This document shows, in pieces, positions 37,300-44,584 of a stretch of 64,000 bases of DNA (the first letter of the stretch is position 1; every line of letters starts with the position of its first letter). The stretch spans positions 1,054,001 through 1,118,000 of the forward strand of contig CANMZA010000001.1 of assembly GCA_947502305.1 (NCBI GenBank), written 5' to 3'. Origin of the DNA: an uncultured Erythrobacter sp. Its GTDB lineage: Bacteria; Pseudomonadota; Alphaproteobacteria; Sphingomonadales; Sphingomonadaceae. A model generated the notes under the pieces. The model was not told the origin of the DNA and did not search any database. It was given only the letters and a program-made list of their open reading frames with translations. Position numbers and translations under genes: made by a program.

Positions 37300-38592
37300 G
37301 TGAGCGCCGCAAATCCAACCCATCCGATACAGATTCACAATTTTCGCGCCTATTGGATAGCGCGGCTGACCATGACGTTGGCGCAAAATGCGATGCTGCT
37401 GGTGATTGGTTGGCAGGCCTACAACCTCGTGCGCGATGGCGGCCTTAGTGTCGCGGAGGGGTCTGGAACCCTAGCAATCATCGGTCTGCTGCAATTTCTG
37501 CCGCTGTTCGTTCTCACACCGTTTTCGGGGCTTGCTGCAGATAGGTTTGATCGCAGGCTGCTGGGCCTGTTTACGATCCTTTTGCAACTTGGCTGTGCGG
37601 CTGTGCTCGCTTTGTACACGTCGAACGGCGCGGTCACATTGCCGCTGCTGTTTGGCGTTGCAGTCGTTCTTGGCATAGCGCGCGGTTTTGCGGGACCGGC
37701 CTTGTCCGCCCTCTCGCCCAACCTTGTGCCGAAAAAGCTGCTGCCAACGGCGATCGCGCTCTCCTCAATCTCTTGGCAAGTCGGCGCTCTCGTTGGTCCA
37801 GCGATTGGCGCGGTACCCTATGCGATCTCGCCCTCCCTACCCTATTTCATCGCTGCGGGATTGTTCGCTGTGTCTGGCGCCGCATTGCTTACCATTGGCA
37901 ATGTCCCCCAGCCCGCGATGCGGAAGGATCAGCGGCCTGTCGGCGCAATTGTCGATGGGCTGAAATATGTCGTTCAGAACAAAATGGTTTTGAGCGCGAT
38001 TACCCTAGATCTGTTTGCTGTGTTTTTGGCGGGGGCCAATGCGCTGATCCCGGTGTTCGCACGCGATATTCTGATGGTGGGAGAATTCGGCCTTGGACTC
38101 TTGGCCTCTGCGATGCCTGCTGGCGCGTTGGTGACCGCGATATTCTTCTCTTTCCGCCCTCTTAGAACACAAGTTGGCCCCAAAATGCTCGGTGCCGTTG
38201 CCGTCTTTGGAATTGCCACAATCATCTTTGGCCTCTCGACCAGCCTGATCCTTAGCCTCGCCATGCTGTTCATTATCGGCGGCGCAGATATGTTCAGCGT
38301 CTATGTCCGGCAATCGCTCATCCAATTACACACGCCGGATGATAAACGCGGCCGCGTATCGTCGGTCAGCATGATGACGATTAGCGCCTCGAACGAAGGG
38401 GGCGATGCGTTTTCCGGCGGTCTGGCATTTTTGCTTGGGCCCGTGGCGGCGATTGTGGCGGGCGGCGCAGGGGCGCTTGTAACCGTTTTGGTCTGGAGCC
38501 GAATATTCCCCGTGCTACGAACAACGAAGAGCTTCGATCAGCCGGACGATCTGTTAGAAGAGCAAGAAACAACAAAACCTCAGGAGACCTGA
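37300..38592 (+). CDS. Major facilitator superfamily transporter
   Basis: About 430 residues with roughly 12 membrane helices, of the MFS_3/EntS-like type. It begins [26 protein letters not shown] and has the loop [16 protein letters not shown] with the DRxxRR-type MFS motif. The C-terminus is hydrophilic ([15 protein letters not shown]). Related exporters move siderophores or drugs; substrate unknown. Start chosen as GTG at 37300, since the conserved part follows closely; a TTG at 37261 would add 13 residues. cysK follows immediately. Confidence 0.85.
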   Translation: MSAANPTHPIQIHNFRAYWIARLTMTLAQNAMLLVIGWQAYNLVRDGGLSVAEGSGTLAIIGLLQFLPLFVLTPFSGLAADRFDRRLLGLFTILLQLGCAAVLALYTSNGAVTLPLLFGVAVVLGIARGFAGPALSALSPNLVPKKLLPTAIALSSISWQVGALVGPAIGAVPYAISPSLPYFIAAGLFAVSGAALLTIGNVPQPAMRKDQRPVGAIVDGLKYVVQNKMVLSAITLDLFAVFLAGANALIPVFARDILMVGEFGLGLLASAMPAGALVTAIFFSFRPLRTQVGPKMLGAVAVFGIATIIFGLSTSLILSLAMLFIIGGADMFSVYVRQSLIQLHTPDDKRGRVSSVSMMTISASNEGGDAFSGGLAFLLGPVAAIVAGGAGALVTVLVWSRIFPVLRTTKSFDQPDDLLEEQETTKPQET

Positions 38593-38593
38593 C

Positions 38594-39514
38594 ATGAAAG
38601 CAGCAAACATCCTCGAGACGATTGGCAATACCCCGCATATTCGCCTGTCGCGTTTGTTCCCCGACCACGAAGTGTGGCTGAAATCCGAACGGTCTAATCC
38701 CGGCGGTTCGATCAAGGACCGGATCGCTTTGGCGATGGTTGAGGATGCCGAAGAGAAAGGTTTGCTCAAACCCGGCGGCACGATTGTTGAACCCACCAGC
38801 GGCAATACCGGTATTGGGCTGGCGATGGTTGCGGCGGTTAAAGGCTATTCGCTGATCCTTGTTATGCCGGAAAGCATGTCGATAGAGCGGCGCCGTTTGA
38901 TGCTTGCCTATGGCGCGACATTTGATCTGACGCCGAAAGAAAAAGGCATGAAGGGCGCGATTGGCCGGGCAACAGAGATTGTCGAAAGCACCGAAGGCGC
39001 ATGGATGCCGAGCCAGTTTGACAATGGCGCGAACCCTGCGGTTCATGCGCGTACAACGGCACAAGAAATCCTGAATGATTTTGCCGATAGCCCGGTGGAT
39101 GTGATGATCACCGGCGTTGGCACTGGCGGCCACCTGACGGGCTGTGCCGAGGCGTTGAAAGAACATTGGAGCGGGTTCAAAGCCTACGCGGTTGAACCCG
39201 AAGCATCGCCCGTCATCAATGGCGGAGAGCCCGGCCCGCACCCAATTCAAGGGATCGGCGCAGGCTTCATTCCCGGCAACCTGCACACTAGCGCGATCGA
39301 CGGCGCGGTGACCGTCAATGCCGACGATGCCAAGGAAATGGCGCGGCGTGCGGCAAGCGAAGAGGGCATGTTGATCGGGATTTCAAGCGGCGCGACATTG
39401 GCCGCAATTGCGAAGAAATTGCCCGAGCTTGCGCCGGGATCGCGAGTGCTTGGGTTTAACTACGACACTGGCGAGCGGTATTTGTCGGTCCCAGATTTCC
39501 TCCCGGTGGAATAA
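38594..39514 (+). CDS. cysK: Cysteine synthase A
   Basis: PLP enzyme making cysteine from O-acetylserine and sulfide. The 306-residue protein has the PLP lysine in [15 protein letters not shown], the substrate loop [14 protein letters not shown], the phosphate-binding [10 protein letters not shown], and [10 protein letters not shown] near the C-terminus. It starts one base after the MFS stop, so the two are one operon. CysM or a cystathionine beta-synthase-like role are less likely. Confidence 0.93.
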   Translation: MKAANILETIGNTPHIRLSRLFPDHEVWLKSERSNPGGSIKDRIALAMVEDAEEKGLLKPGGTIVEPTSGNTGIGLAMVAAVKGYSLILVMPESMSIERRRLMLAYGATFDLTPKEKGMKGAIGRATEIVESTEGAWMPSQFDNGANPAVHARTTAQEILNDFADSPVDVMITGVGTGGHLTGCAEALKEHWSGFKAYAVEPEASPVINGGEPGPHPIQGIGAGFIPGNLHTSAIDGAVTVNADDAKEMARRAASEEGMLIGISSGATLAAIAKKLPELAPGSRVLGFNYDTGERYLSVPDFLPVE

Positions 39515-39580
39515 CCACCCACAAAACGCACCAATACCCATCTGGCAAAGACCCCGCCTGGTAAAGACACCCGGCTGGTA

Positions 39581-39619
39581 AAAACAAAGAGGCCCGGCTC
39601 CCCCCAGAGCCGGGCCTCT
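39581..39619 (-). terminator. Rho-independent terminator of the acyl-CoA dehydrogenase gene
   Basis: AGAGGCCCGGCTC (39588-39600) pairs perfectly with GAGCCGGGCCTCT (39607-39619) around a 6-base loop. On the minus strand it is followed by TTTGTTTTT (39587-39581 region), making it a terminator for the gene ending at 39645. The same hairpin lies about 75 bases after cysK but has no T-tract on the plus strand. Confidence 0.9.
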
Positions 39620-39644
39620 ATCACATGACGAACCGGGTAACCCG

Positions 39645-41450
39645 TCAGGCTGCTGTTGCGAAAGCGTCTTCTGGCAGCGCCATCATATGGTCGCTGCCGG
39701 CTTCGAGCTTGCGCCGCAGAGCGCCTGCATCGGGCAAAAACCGCTCTGCGTAATAGGACGCAGACGTCATTTTTGCTTCATAGAAGGCTTTATCCTCTGT
39801 TCCGGCAGCCAAAGTCGCCGAAGCGACTTTCGCCATTTTCAGCCAGAAGAAACCGAGCGTGACGATGCCCATCATATGCATATAGTGGTGTGCGCCCGCG
39901 CCGAGATGGTTCGGATTGGCCATCGCATTTTGCATGAACCACATCGTCGCCGCTTTCTGTTCGCCAAGCGCCTTTTCAAGTTTTTCGGCCAGCGGAGCGA
40001 GGGTTTCGTCGGTTTTTACAGAGGCGATTTCGTCGTCGATCATCTTAAAGAATGCCTGAACCGCGCGGCCACCTTTGCTGGCGAGTTTGCGCCCGCACAG
40101 ATCCATCGCCTGAACACCGTTGGTGCCTTCGTAGATCATTGCGATGCGGCTATCGCGGACGAATTGTTCCATGCCCCATTCGCTGACATAGCCGTGGCCG
40201 CCATAAACCTGCTGCATATTGTTGGCGATGTCATAGCCCTTGTCGGTGCCATACCCTTTGATCACCGGGGTCATCAGACCAATGAGATCATCGGCCAATT
40301 GGCGCTCTTCTTCGGTCTGGGCCTTGTGCGTCAGATCAACTTGCAAGGCGCCCCACAGGCACAAGGCGCGCATGCCTTCATTGAAGACTTTGGCGTCCAT
40401 CAACATGCGGCGAACGTCTGGGTGTACGAAGATCGGATCGGCTTGCGCTTCTGGTTCTGCGGGGCCGGTCAGGCCGCGGCCTTGGCGGCGATCAAGAGCG
40501 TAAGTGACAGCGTTTTGGTAGGAGACTTCTGCTTGCGCGAGGCCTTGCATACCGACACCCAAGCGCGCGGCGTTCATCATCACGAACATCGCGGCGAGGC
40601 CTTTATTCTCCTCGCCCACCATGTAACCCGTCGCGCCGTCATAATTGAGGACGCAGGTCGCGTTGCCGTGGATGCCCATTTTCTTTTCAATGGAACCGCA
40701 CGACACGCCGTTGCGCTCCCCCGGCTCGCCATTATCGTCGAGCAGGAATTTCGGGACGATGAAGAGCGAAATGCCCTTTGAGCTATCCGGTGCCCCCGGC
40801 GTTTTCGCCAGAACGAGGTGGATGATATTGCTGGTGAGGTCATGCTCACCCGCAGAGATGAAAATCTTGGTGCCAGTGATCGCATAAGAACCATCGGCAT
40901 TCGGCTCTGCTTTGGTGCGGATCATGCCGAGATCGGTGCCGCAATGCGGCTCTGTCAGGTTCATCGTGCCGGACCATTCCCCCGAAATCATCTTCGGCAG
41001 ATAGGTTTCTTTCTGTTCCTGCGAACCGGCAGCTTCGATCGCTGCGGATGCACCATTGGTTAGGCCGGGATACATGCCGAAGGCTTGGTTGGCGCTGGCG
41101 GTGAATTCCTCAACAACGAAACCGAGGACATGTGGCAGCCCTTGCCCGCCAAATTCCTCAGACTTCGCCAAAGTGCCCCAGCCCCCTTCGACATAGGCGT
41201 CATAGGCTTCTTTAAAACCGTCGGGCGTGGTGACAGAACCGTCTTCGTGACGGGTACAGCCTTGCTCGTCGCCAATTTGGTTGACCGGAGCGAGGACTTC
41301 GGAGCAGAATTTGCCCGCTTCATTGACGATGGCTTCGACCATGTCGGGTGTGGCATTTTCGAAACCCGGCAAATTGCCATAGCTGGCCAGATCGAGCATT
41401 TCGTCGACGACAAAGCGGGTGTCGCGGGTGGGAGCGGTGTAAGTTGGCAT
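39645..41450 (-). CDS. Acyl-CoA dehydrogenase (large, DmdC/FadE-like)
   Basis: FAD enzyme of fatty-acyl-CoA oxidation, 601 residues. Domains in order: N-terminal helical, FAD/substrate segment ([35 protein letters not shown]), middle beta, and the extended acyl-CoA dehydrogenase C-terminal domain. The catalytic Glu is in [19 protein letters not shown]. The long form is shared with DmdC (methylmercaptopropionyl-CoA dehydrogenase) and other FadE-like enzymes; the chain length or branched substrate is not determined. Upstream lies a MerR regulator with a LiuR-like box, hinting at fatty-acid or branched-chain regulation. Confidence 0.92.
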   Translation of the reverse strand: MPTYTAPTRDTRFVVDEMLDLASYGNLPGFENATPDMVEAIVNEAGKFCSEVLAPVNQIGDEQGCTRHEDGSVTTPDGFKEAYDAYVEGGWGTLAKSEEFGGQGLPHVLGFVVEEFTASANQAFGMYPGLTNGASAAIEAAGSQEQKETYLPKMISGEWSGTMNLTEPHCGTDLGMIRTKAEPNADGSYAITGTKIFISAGEHDLTSNIIHLVLAKTPGAPDSSKGISLFIVPKFLLDDNGEPGERNGVSCGSIEKKMGIHGNATCVLNYDGATGYMVGEENKGLAAMFVMMNAARLGVGMQGLAQAEVSYQNAVTYALDRRQGRGLTGPAEPEAQADPIFVHPDVRRMLMDAKVFNEGMRALCLWGALQVDLTHKAQTEEERQLADDLIGLMTPVIKGYGTDKGYDIANNMQQVYGGHGYVSEWGMEQFVRDSRIAMIYEGTNGVQAMDLCGRKLASKGGRAVQAFFKMIDDEIASVKTDETLAPLAEKLEKALGEQKAATMWFMQNAMANPNHLGAGAHHYMHMMGIVTLGFFWLKMAKVASATLAAGTEDKAFYEAKMTSASYYAERFLPDAGALRRKLEAGSDHMMALPEDAFATAA

Positions 41451-41498
41451 CGGAAGATCCCCTTCGGAAGCGTGAGACGGATTGGGTGAGAGTTTGGT

Positions 41499-41969
41499 TT
41501 ATTTACTGAGATCGAGGCGTTGAATTTCTTCAACAAATCCCGTGAGTTCTTTGATAGAGCTATCAATGTCGGCGCGCTGCGCTTTCAATTTGGCAATGTG
41601 CTCTTTGCATTTTTCGACCGTGACGCGGCGCTGTTCAACGCGGCCATCATCCAGATCGTAAAGGTCGATCATTTCGCGAATTTCAGTCAGGCTAAACCCG
41701 ACATTCTTCGCCCGCATGATCCATGCAAGCCGCGTTCGATCACGCTTGGAATAGACACGCGTTAGACCAACGCGGGCCGGACTGATCAGCCCCTCATCCT
41801 CGTAAAACCGAAGCGCCCGCGCCGTGCATTCAAATTCCGACGTCAGGTCAGAGATCGAATATTGCTCTCGGCTCAATTTATCCGGGCGATCCAGATGCGC
41901 GCCGTTGTGACGTTGGTTTGCGCCCGCATTGTGGGCGTTTTCGGATTCGTGTTCAGGTGCAGTAGCCAT
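41499..41969 (-). CDS. MerR-family transcriptional regulator (LiuR-like)
   Basis: A 156-residue regulator with an unusual 35-residue polar N-terminal extension, then the MerR winged helix-turn-helix (YSISDLTSEFECTARALRFYEDEGLISPA with RVYSKRDRTRLAWIMRAKNVGFSLTEIREMI) and a C-terminal coiled coil (about residues 110-150) without conserved effector Cys residues. It is like the regulators of fatty-acid and branched-chain catabolism. The downstream acyl-CoA dehydrogenase is the likely target, and the palindrome at 41989 may mediate autoregulation. Confidence 0.88.
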   Translation of the reverse strand: MATAPEHESENAHNAGANQRHNGAHLDRPDKLSREQYSISDLTSEFECTARALRFYEDEGLISPARVGLTRVYSKRDRTRLAWIMRAKNVGFSLTEIREMIDLYDLDDGRVEQRRVTVEKCKEHIAKLKAQRADIDSSIKELTGFVEEIQRLDLSK

Positions 41970-41988
41970 GACGATGGCCTACCTTACC

Positions 41989-42004
41989 TTTACGTGAGCG
42001 TCAA
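41989..42004 (-). promoter_or_regulatory. Possible LiuR-like MerR operator
   Basis: TTTACGTGAGCGTCAA (41989-42004) is an imperfect palindrome TTKACG-N4-CGTMAA, 20-35 bases before the regulator's ATG. From memory it is close to the box described for LiuR-type regulators. A weak CTTGAC -35-like element overlaps it on the minus strand. Confidence 0.5.
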
Positions 42005-42035
42005 GTATTGACCTTAACGAGAGGCCGCGCTGTCA

Positions 42036-42515
42036 TCACTCACAATCGGACAGAGCCTCTGCATCATCAGCCGCCCGATCCAACTTGCGGTAAAAGCAGC
42101 TTGTCGCCCCGGTATGGCAAGTCGGACCAGCAGGAACAGCGCGGATCATCAAGGCGTCTTGATCGCAATCGACCAAAATCTCGTCAACCTTCAGCACGTT
42201 TCCTGATGTCTCCCCCTTCATCCACAAGGATTGGCGTGAGCGAGACCAAAAATGCACAATGCCGGTAGCCCGAGTGCGCTCCAGCGCCTCCGCATTCATA
42301 AACGCCACGACCAAAACATCCTTTGTCGCCGCGTCAGCAACCACAGCCGTCAGCAAGCCGGATGCGTCAAACTTTGGGGCAAAATAGGCACCCTGCTCAC
42401 GTTGCTGAGTCGTGAGGGTCGATGGCTGCGTTGGCTGTGACAAGATTGAGGGACTCCGGGAAAATGGGGCACTTTTGCAGAAAGTTGCCAGGCCATACGG
42501 CAGGCGGTTCGTCAT
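42036..42515 (-). CDS. hisI: Phosphoribosyl-AMP cyclohydrolase
   Basis: Third step of histidine synthesis: opens the purine ring of PR-AMP. The 159-residue protein has KFDASGLLTAVVADAATKD, VVAFMNAEALERT, the FWSRSRQSLWMKGETSGN motif and DCDQDALMIRAVPAGPTCH with the zinc and magnesium ligands. The start is uncertain: ATG at 42515 is used, but the 50 residues before KFDASG look unconserved, and an internal TTG (SQPTQPSTLTT) is possible. It is not near other his genes. Confidence 0.9.
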   Translation of the reverse strand: MTNRLPYGLATFCKSAPFSRSPSILSQPTQPSTLTTQQREQGAYFAPKFDASGLLTAVVADAATKDVLVVAFMNAEALERTRATGIVHFWSRSRQSLWMKGETSGNVLKVDEILVDCDQDALMIRAVPAGPTCHTGATSCFYRKLDRAADDAEALSDCE

Positions 42516-42599
42516 ATGCGACAGTTTGTTGCAGGATAACAACAGAAGGCGAGGAAAATCCACCTAGTTGCTTGTTTACACTTCACCATCGGTAAGAGG

Positions 42600-42846
42600 A
42601 ATGGAACAACGCACCCTAGTGAGTGCGTAAGCGCTCTTCCACCAGACAAAGGCATCTCTAAGATGCCAGGTTCGGGGGTGATTGATCAAAGCTGGACGCG
42701 GGGGTTCAGCGTGATCAATTGAACGATGAGGGATCGGATCCTGATGGCGAAGTTAGGGGGTCGCCATCTGAGCTCTTTAAGAGCGGTTCCAAACCATTTC
42801 GTCACGTGGCGCCCGGGGTTGTAATGACCCCGGGCGTTTCGCTTTT
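42600..42846 (+). ncRNA. Candidate structured small RNA ending in a terminator
   Basis: Six hairpins in a row and no reading frame: (1) GAGTGC/GCGCTC (42621-42636) with a GTAA tetraloop, in competition with ACGCAC/GTGCGT (42609-42628); (2) GGCATCT/AGATGCC (42651-42667); (3) a two-part stem ATTGATCA/TGATCAAT with GCTGGAC/GTTCAGC inside (42681-42719); (4) GATGGCGA/TCGCCATC (42743-42768); (5) GCTCT/AGAGC (42772-42784); (6) the terminator stem. The terminator points to plus-strand transcription, yet no plus-strand gene precedes it. Not RNase P, tmRNA or SRP RNA by their signature sequences. The 5' end and promoter are not defined. Confidence 0.5.
42811..42846 (+). terminator. Rho-independent terminator with no upstream gene on this strand
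   Basis: GCCCGGGGT (42811-42819) pairs with ACCCCGGGC (42827-42835) around TGTAATG, followed by GTTTCGCTTTT. The reverse strand has no T-tract after the stem, so it serves a plus-strand transcript. Confidence 0.8.
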
Positions 42847-42870
42847 CTGGCCCATTTGTATTTTGCGCCC

Positions 42871-43719
42871 TTAGGCTTTGTGGCCCGCAGAGAGCTGCGA
42901 AGCGCCGCCCGACTGCTCGCTTTTCCGCGTGCCGGTCCCTTTGCCCATCCCTGCGCCATCCACGACTCTGGCGAAACATGCGATACGCACCGAAACCGCG
43001 CCAGCATCCAGCAAAGCGCGAACGCAGGCATCGCTGGTCGCGCCGCTGGTCAAAACATCATCGACCAAGATAACCTCACGGCCAGCAATCTTTGCCGATT
43101 TCCCCCGCCGCACTTTAATTGCGCCAGTCAGCGCCTCCTTGCGCTCATCTTGCCCAAGTCCGCCAAGGCTGGGTGTACTCTTCACCCGGATCAGCCCATC
43201 GACCAGCAATTCCCCTTTGCCGCGTTTTGCGATTTCACGGGCCAACATCGCTGATTGGTTGAAGCCCCGCCGCCAAATCCGCCAGCGATGCAGCGGCACC
43301 GGGATCAAAAGAGCCGGCCGGGTGTCATCATCATCTGATGGATCGGGAATACGCGCCGCCAAAAGCTGCGCCAGCAAAGGCGCGAGCGCTATCTTTGACC
43401 CGTGTTTGAATGTCAGGATCAACCGGCGGGAGGCATCATCATAAATTGTCGCGGCGATCACCCCGCTATGCGGTGGAGGCTCTATCGAACATGCCGCGCA
43501 ATGGTCTGATTTGGAGGCATAAATCGCGTCCATTGGACGCTGGCACGCCGCACAAGCGGGATCCCCCGGTACCGTCAAATCGCCCCAACATGTCCCGCAA
43601 AGACCGCCCTGCTGCGCGATGGAATCGCCGCATAGCGGGCAGCGCGGCGGGTAAACCAAATCTACGACCGGTTTCAAACCCTCCTTAACGGTGTCTGCGA
43701 GTTGCGCCCTCAGCCCCAT
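42871..43719 (-). CDS. comF: ComF-family phosphoribosyltransferase-like protein
   Basis: A 282-residue protein with an N-terminal zinc-binding segment (YPPRCPLCGD, GLCGTCW, ACAACQRP, HCAACS) and a C-terminal PRTase fold with the PRPP motif VILVDDVLTSGATSDACV. ComF takes part in DNA uptake in transformable bacteria and is widely conserved otherwise. ATG at 43719 is chosen because the zinc domain starts there; the frame stays open across the divergent gene but that part is not conserved. No other com genes here. Confidence 0.9.
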   Translation of the reverse strand: MGLRAQLADTVKEGLKPVVDLVYPPRCPLCGDSIAQQGGLCGTCWGDLTVPGDPACAACQRPMDAIYASKSDHCAACSIEPPPHSGVIAATIYDDASRRLILTFKHGSKIALAPLLAQLLAARIPDPSDDDDTRPALLIPVPLHRWRIWRRGFNQSAMLAREIAKRGKGELLVDGLIRVKSTPSLGGLGQDERKEALTGAIKVRRGKSAKIAGREVILVDDVLTSGATSDACVRALLDAGAVSVRIACFARVVDGAGMGKGTGTRKSEQSGGASQLSAGHKA

Positions 43720-43774
43720 AATGATCTGTGTCGCATGGCTTGCACTGCCGTGGCAAGCGCGGCAGGGGGGCGCC

Positions 43775-44542
43775 ATGCAAGAGAACGCCGTCCCCAACAT
43801 CTTTTCCGAATCCCGCAGGGTAAACCGCTGGCATCGGTCGCGCAGGCGGCAAGGTGTGGTGCTCGATCCCGCGCGCTTTGTTTGGGACGATGCGGCCGAG
43901 GATATGATCGAGCGTTTGTTATTCTTGCGCCACGAACCTGACGTCTCGCTGGTCCCTGACGAGGCAGGCGGCGAGATTGACGCGCTGCTCTTAAAGCATG
44001 GCGGCACGGTGGATCGCCGCGCTTGGATCGATCTTGAAAACCCGTTTGCCAGCGCGGAATATGATTTTATCGGATTGGCGGAGCATATTGGCAGCGTGAA
44101 CGATCTGCCCGGTGCGCTCATTCATCTTCACAGCGCGCTGAAGCCGGGCGGGCTTGCAATTGTCAGTTTCATCGGCGGCGCGAGTCTGCCGCGCCTGCGC
44201 AGTGCGATGCTGGCCGCTGATGATGACCGTCCCGCGGCGCGCATTCATCCGATGGTCGATCCGCGCGCCGCGCCGATGCTGTTGCAACGCGCCGGTTGGA
44301 AGGACCCCGTCGTAGACACGCACACACTGACCGTTCGCTATTCCTCGCTAGGCCAGCTTGTTTCTGATCTGCGGGATCAGGGGCTCACCAGCGCGCTGTC
44401 CGATAGCGCATCGCCGCTTGGCAAAGCCGCCCTCAGCCGTGCAAATGCGGCATTTATGCAGCACGCTGATGCCGACGGCAAAGTCGCAGAGACCTTTGAG
44501 ATCATCACCCTTACCGGGCGCAGATCGCTCGCCGGGACCTAG
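43775..44542 (+). CDS. SAM-dependent methyltransferase domain protein (BioC/NDUFAF5-like)
   Basis: A 255-residue class I methyltransferase-like protein. It starts FSESRRVNRWHRSRRRQG as in the BioC/NDUFAF5-like group, but the glycine-rich SAM loop is poorly conserved; DLENPFASAEYDFIGLAEHI and LPGALIHLHSALKPGGLAIVSFIGG show the later strands. AGGGGGG lies 6 bases before the ATG at 43775. Divergent from comF, as seen often in alphaproteobacteria. Substrate unknown; activity is not certain. Confidence 0.75.
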   Translation: MQENAVPNIFSESRRVNRWHRSRRRQGVVLDPARFVWDDAAEDMIERLLFLRHEPDVSLVPDEAGGEIDALLLKHGGTVDRRAWIDLENPFASAEYDFIGLAEHIGSVNDLPGALIHLHSALKPGGLAIVSFIGGASLPRLRSAMLAADDDRPAARIHPMVDPRAAPMLLQRAGWKDPVVDTHTLTVRYSSLGQLVSDLRDQGLTSALSDSASPLGKAALSRANAAFMQHADADGKVAETFEIITLTGRRSLAGT

Positions 44543-44550
44543 CTGTTCGG

Positions 44551-44584
44551 GGCTCTTAAGGGCTCTTAGGCGTCCTTAAGAGCC
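44551..44584. repeat. 11-bp inverted repeat between convergent genes
   Basis: GGCTCTTAAGG (44551-44561) and CCTTAAGAGCC (44574-44584) form a perfect stem; the loop holds another GCTCTTAGG copy. It lies in the gap between the methyltransferase and ppdK and covers the ppdK stop. No T-tract on either side, so it may act as a weak bidirectional stop or 3' stabiliser. Confidence 0.55.

Larger units (their letters stand above)
42516..42870. other. Gene-free interval between hisI and comF, hairpin-rich
   Basis: No convincing reading frame. The left end is the hisI promoter side. From about 42603 a string of hairpins ends in a terminator on the plus strand at 42811-42846 (see the ncRNA candidate). 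comF ends at 42871. Confidence 0.6.

Noticed and set aside
39542-39591. Three imperfect 16-17-base repeats (CTGGYAAARAC) after cysK
   Set aside because: Too short and decayed to call a functional element, although visible.
39687-40781. A 364-codon open frame opposite the acyl-CoA dehydrogenase
   Set aside because: Composition mirrors the real gene; no motif or ribosome site.
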